9,765 nt of DNA from Anaerolineae bacterium (GTDB lineage Bacteria; Chloroflexota; Anaerolineae; 4572-78; J111), in the NCBI GenBank assembly GCA_020433785.1, contig JAGRCC010000761.1, positions 1 to 9,765 of the forward strand, in the 5' to 3' direction. The notes beneath the pieces were generated by a model that was not told the origin of the DNA, ran no database searches, and saw nothing but the letters and a program-made list of their open reading frames with translations. Made by a program: the position numbers and the translations under genes. Positions 1 through 7,752 of the stretch are shown here, one piece after another (within the stretch, counting starts at the first letter, position 1; each line of letters starts with the position of its first letter).

Positions 1-1470
1 GTCATCGGCTACAGCGAAATGCTTCAGGAAGAGGTTGAAGATTTGGGTCAGGCCGACTTGGTGCCCGATCTAAAGAAAATTAACGCGGCAGGCAAACATC
101 TACTGGCTTTGATCAATGACATCCTCGATCTATCGAAGATTGAAGCCGGCAAGATGGACCTCTACCTGGAAACGTTTAACGTCAGAGGCATGATTAGAGA
201 AGTGGCGAATACGGTCCAGCCGCTAATCGAGCAGAAAAACAACGTCTTCAGTGTCAATCTGGCCAATAATTTAGGCGACATGTACGCCGATTTGACTAAA
301 GTCCGGCAGTCGCTTTTTAATCTTTTGAGCAACGCGGCTAAATTTACAGAGAACGGCCAAATTGCGCTCAACGTCTCCCGCATCCGCTCCGAATCCAACG
401 CCGACGACCAGCTTATCTTTGAGGTGACCGACACCGGCATTGGCATGACCCCGATCCAAATTGAGATGCTGTTTGAGGAGTTTACCCAGGCCGATGCCTC
501 AACCACACGGAAATACGGGGGAACAGGTCTGGGTTTGGCCATCAGCCGCCGTTTCTGCCAGATGATGGGCGGCCAAATTTCCGTCAAAAGCGAATTACAT
601 CAGGGGTCGGCGTTTACCATTCAACTACCGGCCACCGTCACCGCCGAACAAACCGTTATCGTTGTGCCCAGAGAATCGAGCCAGGATGTCGAAAGTTCGC
701 GCGTCATTGTCCCCGGTGATCCGAATGTGGTTCTGGTTATCGATGACGACCCGGCGGTGCGGGAGTTGATGCAGCGGTTCTTGAGCAAGGAAGGGTTCGG
801 CGTAGTCACCGCTTCAGCCGGGGACATTGGCCTACAACTAGCCCGAGAATTAAACCCGGCTATCATTACTCTCGATGTGATGATGCCTGGTCTGGATGGG
901 TGGGCCGTTTTAACCCGGCTCAAATCTGACCCGGCTCTGGCCGACATTCCGGTGGTGATGTTGACCATGCTCGATAATAAAAATATTGGCTACACTCTAG
1001 GCGCCGCCGATTATCTGACCAAACCGATCGACCGTGAGCGGCTGATCACCACCATGCAGCGCTTTCGCTGTACGCAGCCGGTCTGTTCCGTGCTGGTGGT
1101 TGAGGACGACGACACGACCCGAGAAATGGTTCGCCGTACGCTGGAAAAGGAACAATGGCTGGTCCAAGAAGCCGAAAACGGGCGCATCGGGCTGGAACGG
1201 GTGGCGGACCGTCAGCCGGAATTGATTTTACTCGACTTGATGATGCCTGAGATGGATGGCTTTCAATTTATTGCCGAACTACGCCGGCATCCTGACTGGC
1301 AGTCGATTCCAGTGATTGTGATCACCGCGCTTGATTTGACTCTGGAAGAACGGGTTCAACTCAGTGGCCGGGTTGAGCAAATTCTGCAAAAGGGCGCTTA
1401 CAGCCAGGATGCACTCCTGCAACAGGTCAGCCGCCTGGTAGCTCGCTATGTTGGTCCCGAACAACCCTAA
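1..1470 (+). CDS. Hybrid sensor histidine kinase, C-terminal part (partial HisKA - HATPase - REC - REC), 5' truncated by window edge
   Basis: The reading frame is open from the first base, so the N-terminus lies outside the window. Counting codons from base 1, residues 1-55 are the second half of a HisKA dimerisation domain. By alignment with the next gene the phospho-accepting His would sit nine residues before the window. The HATPase domain follows, with N box (NLLSNAAKF, about 107-115), G1 (DTGIGM), F box (FTQAD) and G2 ([10 protein letters not shown]). Two receivers come next: REC1 with an acidic IDDD cluster and phospho-Asp 292 (TLDVMMPGLDG) and a K-P pair in YLTKPI; REC2 with VEDDD and phospho-Asp 412 (LLDLMMPEMDG). 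REC2 lacks the usual K-P, having QKGAYS instead. The protein probably autophosphorylates and passes phosphate to its own receivers. The next kinase starts 14 nt after the stop, so the two are probably co-transcribed. The domain calls are secure; the stimulus is unknown. Confidence 0.93.
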   Translation, partial: VIGYSEMLQEEVEDLGQADLVPDLKKINAAGKHLLALINDILDLSKIEAGKMDLYLETFNVRGMIREVANTVQPLIEQKNNVFSVNLANNLGDMYADLTKVRQSLFNLLSNAAKFTENGQIALNVSRIRSESNADDQLIFEVTDTGIGMTPIQIEMLFEEFTQADASTTRKYGGTGLGLAISRRFCQMMGGQISVKSELHQGSAFTIQLPATVTAEQTVIVVPRESSQDVESSRVIVPGDPNVVLVIDDDPAVRELMQRFLSKEGFGVVTASAGDIGLQLARELNPAIITLDVMMPGLDGWAVLTRLKSDPALADIPVVMLTMLDNKNIGYTLGAADYLTKPIDRERLITTMQRFRCTQPVCSVLVVEDDDTTREMVRRTLEKEQWLVQEAENGRIGLERVADRQPELILLDLMMPEMDGFQFIAELRRHPDWQSIPVIVITALDLTLEERVQLSGRVEQILQKGAYSQDALLQQVSRLVARYVGPEQP

Positions 1471-1484
1471 AGGCCGAGTCTTAA

Positions 1485-4400
1485 GTGGAAATCAACAAAA
1501 AAACAGGCCAATCGGATACCTCGCCGCCATCACCGGCCGAGACCCGTCACGCTATCCGGGCGACGGCTCTCTTTTGTATTGCGGCCGGCATTACATTTTT
1601 GGGCGAACTTTACTTGGCCGTGCAAAGCCACCGCTGGCAAATGTATATTATCGCCGGAATGGGCGCTTTGGTAACGGCGGTGGCGGGTTATTGCGTGTTA
1701 CTCTCGATGCGCCATCGACCCCGGCTGGCGATCAAGGTGCTGGTTATCACGTCGCTGCTCAATGTCCTGCTTTCCCCCTTGTTTGTGGCCGGTTTCGGCT
1801 TAATTGTTGGATTGGGCATTGTTTTGGTGGTCCTGATTATTGCCCCACAAATCCTTTCGCCTAAAGAATTCAATTTTTTGTTATTTATCAGCATCCTTTC
1901 GGCCGGATTAGCCGGCGCGTTGGATTTATTAACCTTTAGAACTCAACTGATCTTTCCTGCTGCCCAAAATGTCATCATTATCCTGGGGGCACTGATCATA
2001 TTGGCCTACAGTCTCCTAGCCGCCAGCCAATTTTCCACCTTCAATCTGCCCACCAAATTGATTGTGGCCTTCTTAACTGTTTCATTAGTACCGTTAGGGC
2101 TACTGGCGTTTCTGAACGGCGGCTACACCCGCGATGCCTTGATCAACGACGCCAACCAAGCCCTGTCGGCCGGGGCCAAACAAACGGCAGTTAGCATTGA
2201 TACCTTCATCAAATCGAACTTAGACAACCTTAATACCGAAGCCCAACTGCCCGCCTTGGTCGAATATCTCAATTTGCCGCCGGAGCAGCGCCCCGACAGC
2301 CCTGAAGAAGCCGAAGTATCGGCTATTTTGCATGCCTTGAGCCGGCGCGACCGGCTATTTATCTCCTCTTACGCGCTCATTGATTTATCAGGCATCACCG
2401 TTATGGACACCGATCCGACCGATATCGGGCGAGACAAATCGGATCGAGATTACTTCCGACGGCCGATTGAAACAGGGCTGCCCTTTGTCTCTTCCCTGCG
2501 CTTCTCCCCGACGACCAGCAATCCCTCTATCTACTTTAGCGCGCCGGTTCGGCACAGTCCTCAGCACGAAACTATCGGCGTTTTAAGAGTCCGGTATGAT
2601 GCCTCAATTTTGCAGCCCTTGATTGTCCGCAACAATGAACTGGTTGGACCGGAGTCTTATGCCATTTTACTCGATGAAAATCACATTCGGCTGGCTCACG
2701 GCCGCAACGCGGATTTGATTTTCAAATCGGTTGTCCCGCTCAAACCCACTCAATTGGCTATGTTGCAAGCGGCCGGCCGGCTACCCAACCGGCCCGTGGA
2801 CCAACTCTCCACCAACTTGCCCGAATTTGAGGCCGGCTTGGCTAACGGCAACATTCAACCCAATTTTACCGCCCGATTGGCTACAGCGGATGACCGGTTG
2901 TTTTCCGTGGCCACGGCCAAGTTAGAGAACCAACCCTGGTGGGTAGTCTTTGCCCAGCCGCAAGAGGTTTTCCTGGCCCCGATTCAAAACCAAATCCGCA
3001 CCGCCCTCTTTCTGGCTATCGCCATCGCCGGGGGTGTAGCGGCGATTGCTTTTGTCGTCGGCAACTTATTGGCCAAGCCGTTGGTCGATTTAACTGCCAC
3101 GGTGACCGAATTCACCACGGGCGATCTCGAGGCTCGCTCGACAATTCAAACCGCCGACGAGATTGGCGTACTGGCCGGCAGTTTTAATACCATGGCCGAG
3201 CAAGTGAGCAAACTTTTGCTCGGCTTGGAAGAAAGAACCCAGGAATTGGAAATCAGCCAAAGCGTTATTTCCGCCGTCAGTGAACTTTCAAAAGTCAGCA
3301 CAGAATTAGAGAGATTACTACACGAAGCCGCCCTGTTGCTGCGAACCCGATTTAATCTGTATCAAGTCCACGTGTTTTTGATTGATGACGCCAACGAAGT
3401 GATCGTCTTACGGGCCGGATCAGGCGATGGGATGCAAAATTTGGTCAACAAAGATAGCCTTGATATACCGCTCAATCACCCGCACAGCGTTATTGCCCGA
3501 GCGGCACGCACCCGCCAGCTCACCATCGTCCACGACGCCAGCAATGAAGAACATTTTTGGGCCCATCCGCTGCTGCCCCAAACGAATTCTGAGGTCGCCA
3601 TTCCGCTTATTTCTCGCGGCAGTGTGCTAGGCATATTAGATCTCCAGGATCGGCAGAGCTTTCGATTTAGCCAGTCTGATATCGACACCTTTGAAACGCT
3701 GGCCAGCTACCTGGTCACTGCCTTGGAAAACGCCTATTTAATTGAGGAAATTCAAGAAGCCCGTGAAGCCGCCGAGTCGGCCAGCCGGGCCAAGAGCGCG
3801 TTTCTGGCCAACATGAGCCACGAACTGCGTACGCCGCTCAACGCCATCATCGGCTACAGTGAGATGCTTCAAGAGGAAGCCGAAGATATCGGCCAGGAAG
3901 AGATTGTGCCGGACCTGAAGAAAATTCAGACGGCCAGCAATCACCTCCTAACCCTGATCAACGACATTCTCGACCTCTCGAAAATCGAAGCCGGCCGCAT
4001 GGAGCTTGATCTGGACACCTTTGACGTGATGAATTTGGTGGAAAGTGTCATTATGACCATTCAGCCGTCGATCGAGAAAAATCACAACCGGTTAGAGCTC
4101 CAACAACCGGGCGAAGTCGGCGTCATGTATGCCGATCCGCTCAAGATCAGGCAGGTGCTATTTAATTTGCTCAGCAATGCCGCCAAATTTACCCAAAACG
4201 GCTCGATCACCTTGCAGGTCATCCGCGAGGCGGCGCCATCGACCAACGGCAATAACCCGACCGACCGATCCACCGATTGGATCCGATTCCGCGTGTCCGA
4301 TACCGGCATCGGCATGACCGCCGACCAATCGAATCGGATATTCGACGCCTTTACCCAGGCCGACTCCTCGACCACGCGCAAATATGGCGGCACCGGGCTG

Positions 4401-4553
4401 GGGTTGGCCATTAGCCAGCGCCTGTGCCAGATGATGGGCGGCCAAATTACGGTGGAGAGCCAACCCAACCACGGATCAACCTTTACTATGTCGCTACCGG
4501 CCCGGGTGAGTTTGGATTATCCCCGGCTTGATGCGGCCGACCGGGTAAATTAA
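1485..4553 (+). CDS. Membrane-bound multi-sensor histidine kinase (7 TM - dCache-like - TM - HAMP - GAF - HisKA - HATPase)
   Basis: A 1022-residue protein. The start is GTG; an in-frame TAA abuts it upstream and the next Met is residue 53, so GTG is the only reasonable start. There is no clear Shine-Dalgarno site. Residues about 24-183 hold roughly six hydrophobic segments and 190-212 a seventh. Residues about 215-500 form an extracytoplasmic dCache-like sensor with the typical DxGRDxSDRDYF block (312-324). A membrane segment at 506-529 leads into HAMP (530-580), then GAF (about 600-745), a short helical linker, HisKA with phospho-His 779 ([10 protein letters not shown]), and HATPase with [15 protein letters not shown] and [10 protein letters not shown]. 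It ends just after HATPase with no receiver, so phosphate must go to a separate protein; the downstream receivers at 4649 and 5041 are candidates (inference). The kinase core is paralogous to the preceding gene. The ligands of dCache and GAF cannot be told from sequence. Confidence 0.94.
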   Translation: MEINKKTGQSDTSPPSPAETRHAIRATALFCIAAGITFLGELYLAVQSHRWQMYIIAGMGALVTAVAGYCVLLSMRHRPRLAIKVLVITSLLNVLLSPLFVAGFGLIVGLGIVLVVLIIAPQILSPKEFNFLLFISILSAGLAGALDLLTFRTQLIFPAAQNVIIILGALIILAYSLLAASQFSTFNLPTKLIVAFLTVSLVPLGLLAFLNGGYTRDALINDANQALSAGAKQTAVSIDTFIKSNLDNLNTEAQLPALVEYLNLPPEQRPDSPEEAEVSAILHALSRRDRLFISSYALIDLSGITVMDTDPTDIGRDKSDRDYFRRPIETGLPFVSSLRFSPTTSNPSIYFSAPVRHSPQHETIGVLRVRYDASILQPLIVRNNELVGPESYAILLDENHIRLAHGRNADLIFKSVVPLKPTQLAMLQAAGRLPNRPVDQLSTNLPEFEAGLANGNIQPNFTARLATADDRLFSVATAKLENQPWWVVFAQPQEVFLAPIQNQIRTALFLAIAIAGGVAAIAFVVGNLLAKPLVDLTATVTEFTTGDLEARSTIQTADEIGVLAGSFNTMAEQVSKLLLGLEERTQELEISQSVISAVSELSKVSTELERLLHEAALLLRTRFNLYQVHVFLIDDANEVIVLRAGSGDGMQNLVNKDSLDIPLNHPHSVIARAARTRQLTIVHDASNEEHFWAHPLLPQTNSEVAIPLISRGSVLGILDLQDRQSFRFSQSDIDTFETLASYLVTALENAYLIEEIQEAREAAESASRAKSAFLANMSHELRTPLNAIIGYSEMLQEEAEDIGQEEIVPDLKKIQTASNHLLTLINDILDLSKIEAGRMELDLDTFDVMNLVESVIMTIQPSIEKNHNRLELQQPGEVGVMYADPLKIRQVLFNLLSNAAKFTQNGSITLQVIREAAPSTNGNNPTDRSTDWIRFRVSDTGIGMTADQSNRIFDAFTQADSSTTRKYGGTGLGLAISQRLCQMMGGQITVESQPNHGSTFTMSLPARVSLDYPRLDAADRVN

Positions 4554-4574
4554 AGCGGCACCATACCTTCCGCT
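4554..4574 (+). other. Small inverted repeat after the kinase stop codon
   Basis: AGCGG (4554-4558) and CCGCT (4570-4574) can pair as a 5-bp stem with an 11-nt loop, immediately after the stop of the membrane kinase gene. No T-run follows, so it is not a convincing intrinsic terminator. It may be a processing or stability hairpin, or chance. Confidence 0.25.
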
Positions 4575-4584
4575 AATATCGAGC

Positions 4585-4613
4585 TTGATATTCTGTCTGA
4601 TACAGAGTAAAAT
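4585..4613 (+). promoter_or_regulatory. Candidate sigma70-type promoter for the receiver/phosphatase genes
   Basis: The -35 box TTGATA (4585-4590) matches TTGACA at five of six bases. A spacer of exactly 17 nt follows, then the -10 box TAAAAT (4608-4613), five of six to TATAAT. Transcription would begin near 4620, leaving about 29 nt of leader before the ATG at 4649. Short inverted repeats overlap it: ATATC/GATAT (4576-4591) across the -35 box and TCTG-ATA-CAGA (4596-4606) within the spacer; these could be operator half-sites. The local sequence is more AT-rich than the genes on either side. It suggests the receiver and phosphatase can be transcribed apart from the kinases. Confidence 0.6.
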
Positions 4614-4648
4614 CTAAAAGATTACCACTAACCGATTAAGTAAAGCGT

Positions 4649-5011
4649 ATGGCAAAGATTTTACTGGTAGAAGATAATGAAATGAATCGCGATATGTTAT
4701 CGCGCCGCCTGGAGCGCCGAGGGTATGAGGTAATTATTGCGGTCAACGGGGAGCAGGGCTACACCGCCGCGTTATCAAATCGGCCAGACCTCATTCTCAT
4801 GGATATGAGCTTGCCGGTTATGGACGGCTGGGAAGCCACCCGGCAGATCAAAGCTGCGCCGGAAACCAAAGATATTCCGATTATCGCCCTCACCGCCCAC
4901 GCGATGGCCGGCGATCGAGAAAAGGCTCTGGCCGCCGGTTGTGATGATTACGATACCAAACCTGTCGAATTTCCGCGATTGCTGGCGAAAATTGAAACCT
5001 TCATTCAATAA
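4649..5011 (+). CDS. Single-domain response regulator (CheY/DivK-like receiver)
   Basis: A 120-residue protein made of one receiver domain only. It shows the acidic pair Glu8/Asp9 (LLVEDN), phospho-Asp 52 (LILMDMSLPVMDGW), the switch Thr82 (IIALTAHAM) and Lys104-Pro105 (DTKPVEF). With no output domain it most likely acts as a phosphate shuttle or by protein-protein contact. It follows a kinase that has no receiver and precedes a REC-phosphatase whose receiver shares the stretch DNEMNRDMLSRRL with it, so the two receivers are close paralogs. Gene order suggests it takes phosphate from the upstream kinase (inference). A promoter at 4585-4613 could drive it. There is only a weak purine stretch before the ATG. 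The start is well placed, with the receiver beginning at residue 3. Confidence 0.95.
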   Translation: MAKILLVEDNEMNRDMLSRRLERRGYEVIIAVNGEQGYTAALSNRPDLILMDMSLPVMDGWEATRQIKAAPETKDIPIIALTAHAMAGDREKALAAGCDDYDTKPVEFPRLLAKIETFIQ

Positions 5012-5025
5012 AAGTCCAATAAAAG
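5006..5025 (+). repeat. Short tandem direct repeat CAATAAAAG
   Basis: CAATAAAAG occurs at 5006-5014 and again at 5017-5025, an 11-nt period close to one helical turn. It spans the stop codon of the receiver gene and the 29-nt gap before the phosphatase gene. It could be a chance slippage duplication. No function is evident. Confidence 0.4.
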
Positions 5026-5040
5026 CATTGTCTACCGTCT

Positions 5041-6393
5041 ATGACAAATTCAACACCAGTCAATATTAATCAAGCGGACTGGTCTCAGACCCCCCCGGCC
5101 ATCAAATCGCTGGTCAATGAGTCGATTAAGCGGATCGAGCAACTCGAAGCCCAGCTAACAAATTCCCATGCGGTTGGGCTAAATGCCGAGCACACCCTGG
5201 CTGACGACCTCTTAACCAGCGACAAAGCATCGCTGGTTGGACACTTATTGGTGGTGGACGACAATGAGATGAACCGGGATATGTTATCGCGGCGATTGAA
5301 GCGGCAGGGGCATACCGTATCCGTGGCCGTCAATGGGCGGGACGCCTTAACCATATTGCAACAAGAGGCGTTCGATTTGGTCTTGCTCGATATTATGATG
5401 CCCGAGATGAACGGCTATGAAACCCTGGAACGGATGAAGGCGGACAAGAATTTATCTTACATTCCGGTCATTATGATCTCGGCTGTGGATGAAATTGATA
5501 GCATTGTCCATTGCATCCAGTTGGGGGCTGAAGATTATCTATCCAAGCCGTTCAATAATACCCTGCTCAAAGCCCGGATTGGGGCCTCGCTGGAGAAAAA
5601 ACGGCTGCGCGACCGTCAGGCCGCCTACATTCGCCAACTCGATATCGAAAACCGGCGCAAATCAATTGAGCTTGAGAACGCCCGTCGGATGCAATTATCG
5701 CTGCTGCCGGCTTCGCCGCCGACGCTGCCACACCTGGATATTGCCGCTTATCAGGAAACTGCCTCGGAAGTGGGCGGAGATTACTACGATTTTTCGGTTC
5801 AGACCGATACCAAACTGCTCATCACCATCGGCGACGCCACCGGTCACGGCGTCGCTTCCGGCCTGTTGGTTTCGATGACCAAAGCCTCATTGTTAGCCAC
5901 CAGCGAAACCGATCTGATGACTTTGACTCAGAAAATTAACCACATCCTCAACGAAATCGATCTGGGAGTTCAGTTGAATATGGCGTTGATGCTGGTGGAA
6001 CTGACGCAGACCCAACCTGGCCAAATGACCGTTCGCGCTTGTGGGGGGGGGATGCCGCCGATCTACCTGCTGCGGGCTAACGGTGACCTGGAGGAGCTTA
6101 TTATCAGCGGCTTACCGCTGGCCATCACTAAAGAGGCACTCTATAAAATCACCGAATTCAACCTTTCATCCGGCGACGTCATGCTGTTGATGACCGACGG
6201 CCTGTCGGAGATGTTTAATTCCGACCGCGAGTTTTTGTCCTTCGACCGGTTGATTACCGGCCTGGCCGGTATAAACATTCAGGATGTAACCGCCACCGAG
6301 GTGATCAATCAGGTGGCGCACATCGGCCACGATTGGGCTAAAGGCCATCCCATTGCTGATGATGTGACCATTGTGGCCGTGCGAGTTAAATAA
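5041..6393 (+). CDS. Response regulator with SpoIIE/PP2C serine phosphatase output (RsbU-like)
   Basis: A 450-residue protein. Residues about 18-40 are predicted helical. The receiver spans about 68-190, with the VVDDNEMNRD acidic cluster, phospho-Asp 117 (LLDIMMPEMNGY), a Ser in the Thr switch position (VIMISAV) and K-P in YLSKPF. A charged helical linker (about 190-230) leads to the PP2C-type domain with its metal-binding acidic residues: Asp247/Asp250 in GGDYYDF, Asp265 in GDATGHG, Asp386 in MTDGLSE and Asp440/Asp441 in IADDVTI. All are present, so it should be active. The family dephosphorylates Ser/Thr of an anti-sigma antagonist (RsbV/SpoIIAA type), releasing a sigma factor; no such partner is encoded in the window. 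It lies 29 nt after the single-domain receiver and is probably co-transcribed. A nine-G tract (6043-6051) lies inside the phosphatase domain. No Shine-Dalgarno site is visible before the ATG. Confidence 0.93.
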   Translation: MTNSTPVNINQADWSQTPPAIKSLVNESIKRIEQLEAQLTNSHAVGLNAEHTLADDLLTSDKASLVGHLLVVDDNEMNRDMLSRRLKRQGHTVSVAVNGRDALTILQQEAFDLVLLDIMMPEMNGYETLERMKADKNLSYIPVIMISAVDEIDSIVHCIQLGAEDYLSKPFNNTLLKARIGASLEKKRLRDRQAAYIRQLDIENRRKSIELENARRMQLSLLPASPPTLPHLDIAAYQETASEVGGDYYDFSVQTDTKLLITIGDATGHGVASGLLVSMTKASLLATSETDLMTLTQKINHILNEIDLGVQLNMALMLVELTQTQPGQMTVRACGGGMPPIYLLRANGDLEELIISGLPLAITKEALYKITEFNLSSGDVMLLMTDGLSEMFNSDREFLSFDRLITGLAGINIQDVTATEVINQVAHIGHDWAKGHPIADDVTIVAVRVK

Positions 6394-6407
6394 ACTCCCT
6401 ATGTCCC

Positions 6408-7205
6408 TCAACGGCTCTCAATTTTGAGGTTGCTCACTTCCATCCACTGGCCGTTCGGTTCGGCCACCAAGCCGGCGCCAAATGTTCCCCACGGCGTAAC
6501 CACCATATATTGATTATCCAACCACATAACAAACCCTAATGGGCCGCACGGCGACGTCCGGCAGTCGAGAATGGTTTGGCCGTCAACGCCAAAGCGCACT
6601 CGTTGTTTCTGCCAGTCGAGGTCATAGGTGTGCCACTCGGTCATAGCGACCGGCACCGGTGCTTCACTGACACCAATGGCCCGCTGGCCGATCGGCCAGA
6701 AGGTTTGGTACAGACGCTCAATGTTCATCAGCGGCACAGCAATCGGCGCGGTCGGCAGCAACGCGAAAAAGGGCCAGCGGATCGCATCAAGCGTCCCCGC
6801 CTTCCAGCCGTGGCCGGGCGTGTTCAGATCGAGCTTCATATTAGAGGGCGGCGAACTGTAAAAAAACCAAACCACTCGCGGCAGAGCCGGGCGGCGGCGG
6901 CCGGTCATCATAAAAGGATCGTTCCAAAAGCCAAATCCGGCCGTCCCGCTTAAAACTCCGGCCGAATGCGAGAAGCGCGCCCGGACGGTGAGGGTCAGCG
7001 GCGGCTGCCACCAAAAATAGCGGCGGGTTAAATCCTGATAATCGTCAACTTGGGCATTGGTATAGGCGGCGGACGTGGTGGCGGGATTGGTGAAGCGCAG
7101 CCCCTGGTCGGTAAACGCCAACGCCCCACCGCCTCTGTTAAAGCACTGCCAATGCGCCGACAGGGATTTTTGTTGAGCGAAATCTTCTATCACAATGTTG
7201 GGCAA
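6408..7205 (-). CDS. Uncharacterised protein with concanavalin A-like (beta-sandwich) features
   Basis: A 265-residue protein I do not recognise at family level. No signal peptide or membrane segment is seen, so it is probably cytoplasmic. It opens IVIEDF and is rich in aromatic residues and alternating hydrophobics typical of beta strands. WHTYDLDWQ followed by RVRFGVDGQTI, then GPLGFVMWLDNQY and a C-terminal WMEVSNLKI, resembles the late strands of ConA-like/GH16-like jelly rolls. The GH16 catalytic ExDxxE motif is not seen, so an enzyme role is not supported; binding is a guess. The TTG start is chosen because GAGG lies 8 nt upstream, overlapping the TGA of the preceding receiver gene; a GTG four codons later is an alternative start. 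The 10-nt gap implies an operon and possibly translational coupling with that receiver. It converges on the phosphatase gene, 14 nt away. Confidence 0.8.
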   Translation of the reverse strand: MPNIVIEDFAQQKSLSAHWQCFNRGGGALAFTDQGLRFTNPATTSAAYTNAQVDDYQDLTRRYFWWQPPLTLTVRARFSHSAGVLSGTAGFGFWNDPFMMTGRRRPALPRVVWFFYSSPPSNMKLDLNTPGHGWKAGTLDAIRWPFFALLPTAPIAVPLMNIERLYQTFWPIGQRAIGVSEAPVPVAMTEWHTYDLDWQKQRVRFGVDGQTILDCRTSPCGPLGFVMWLDNQYMVVTPWGTFGAGLVAEPNGQWMEVSNLKIESR

Positions 7206-7217
7206 TTGAGATTCCTC
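7206..7217 (-). promoter_or_regulatory. Ribosome binding site deciding the TTG start of the ConA-like gene
   Basis: On the minus strand the end of the receiver gene reads GGTTGAGGAATCTCAATTG. GAGG overlaps the TGA stop and sits 8 nt before TTG. This is one of the few clear Shine-Dalgarno sites in the window. It favours TTG at 7205 over the GTG at 7193, and its overlap with the stop suggests coupled translation. Confidence 0.6.
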
Positions 7218-7605
7218 AACCAGGGCGTTTTGTTAGGTTAGCCTCAATGACCTCGACCAATCGTTGCAAACTGACCGGTTTGCTCAAATACTCAGTGGCC
7301 CCGGCTGCCAAACATTTCTCTCGGTCGCCAGGCATGGCTAAGGCTGTTAGCGCAATAATGGGGATATCTGAAAAGCTGGCATTACCCCTTAATTCGCGCA
7401 TGGCGGCCAATCCGTCCATTTGCGGCATATGAATGTCCATCAAAATCAAATTTGGGTTTAACCGCTGTGCTTGTTCAATCGCTTCAACACCATTTCTAGC
7501 CACGACCACCCGAAATCCTTTGGCCTGAAGGTAAATAGAAATAGTCTTGATATTAGCTTCGTTATCTTCAGATAGCATAATGAGGGGCAGATCTGTTGGT
7601 GACAT
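7216..7605 (-). CDS. Single-domain response regulator (CheY/DivK-like receiver), divergent from the PhoB-type regulator
   Basis: A 129-residue receiver. It shows Glu13/Asp14 (LSEDNEAN), phospho-Asp 57 (LILMDIHMPQMDG), switch Thr87 (IIALTALAM) and Lys109-Pro110 (YLSKPVSL). No output domain is present. The ATG at 7605 is chosen because the receiver fold starts a few residues later. The frame stays open to another ATG at 7755, which would add 50 residues that look like nothing and would run through both candidate promoters of the divergent region; a minus-strand promoter at 7667-7695 also fits the short form. The long form is not excluded. The C-terminal half is close to the receiver at 4649 (IPIIALTA, M-GDREK, LAAG), suggesting paralogy. 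It heads a two-gene unit with the ConA-like protein 10 nt downstream. Confidence 0.87.
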   Translation of the reverse strand: MSPTDLPLIMLSEDNEANIKTISIYLQAKGFRVVVARNGVEAIEQAQRLNPNLILMDIHMPQMDGLAAMRELRGNASFSDIPIIALTALAMPGDREKCLAAGATEYLSKPVSLQRLVEVIEANLTKRPG

Positions 7606-7666
7606 GTCGTTATTTTCTCTAGGAAGTACTTTCAGCAGTTTGTAGTTGAATATGTTTTGTCTATAG

Positions 7667-7695
7667 AGTGTACCTCTTTTAGCCGATGAATTCAA
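7667..7695 (-). promoter_or_regulatory. Candidate minus-strand promoter for the receiver/ConA-like unit
   Basis: Read on the minus strand: TTGAAT (7695-7690), a 17-nt spacer, then TACACT (7672-7667). Each box matches the sigma70 consensus at four of six positions, so strength is modest. Predicted transcription starts near 7660, giving about 55 nt of leader before the ATG at 7605. The -35 lies within AGAGTTGAAT, the same word as at the divergent promoter. Confidence 0.4.
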
Positions 7696-7752
7696 CTCTT
7701 CCTTATCGACTGGCATAATTCGCCTGGCCGGGTAGGCAGGTTTTAGAGTTGA
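7692..7752. repeat. Perfect 8-bp inverted repeat TCAACTCT / AGAGTTGA between divergent genes
   Basis: TCAACTCT (7692-7699) and AGAGTTGA (7745-7752) are exact reverse complements separated by 45 nt. Each arm overlaps the -35 box of one of the two divergent candidate promoters. A third related word, AGTTGAAT, occurs at 7644-7651 and is the exact inverse of ATTCAACT at 7690-7697. The arrangement could be operator sites for one regulator acting on both directions, or simply similar -35 regions. Confidence 0.45.

Noticed and set aside
162..587. Long minus-strand open frame opposite the first kinase (and a matching one at 4082-4468)
   Set aside because: Both are antisense to the same conserved HATPase region and resemble each other only because the kinase domains do; codon structure follows the plus strand.
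1448..1864. Plus-strand 138-codon frame across the kinase junction
   Set aside because: It overlaps the start and membrane segments of the 1022-residue kinase in another frame and has no recognisable domain.
6043..6051. G9 tract as evidence of an existing frameshift
   Set aside because: The frame on both sides is continuous with all PP2C motifs intact, so the gene is in frame as written.
6394..6429. CTCAA-TT-TTGAG hairpin near the convergent gene ends as a bidirectional terminator
   Set aside because: The loop is only two bases, the stem is weak, and it lies inside the minus-strand coding region without a T-tract.
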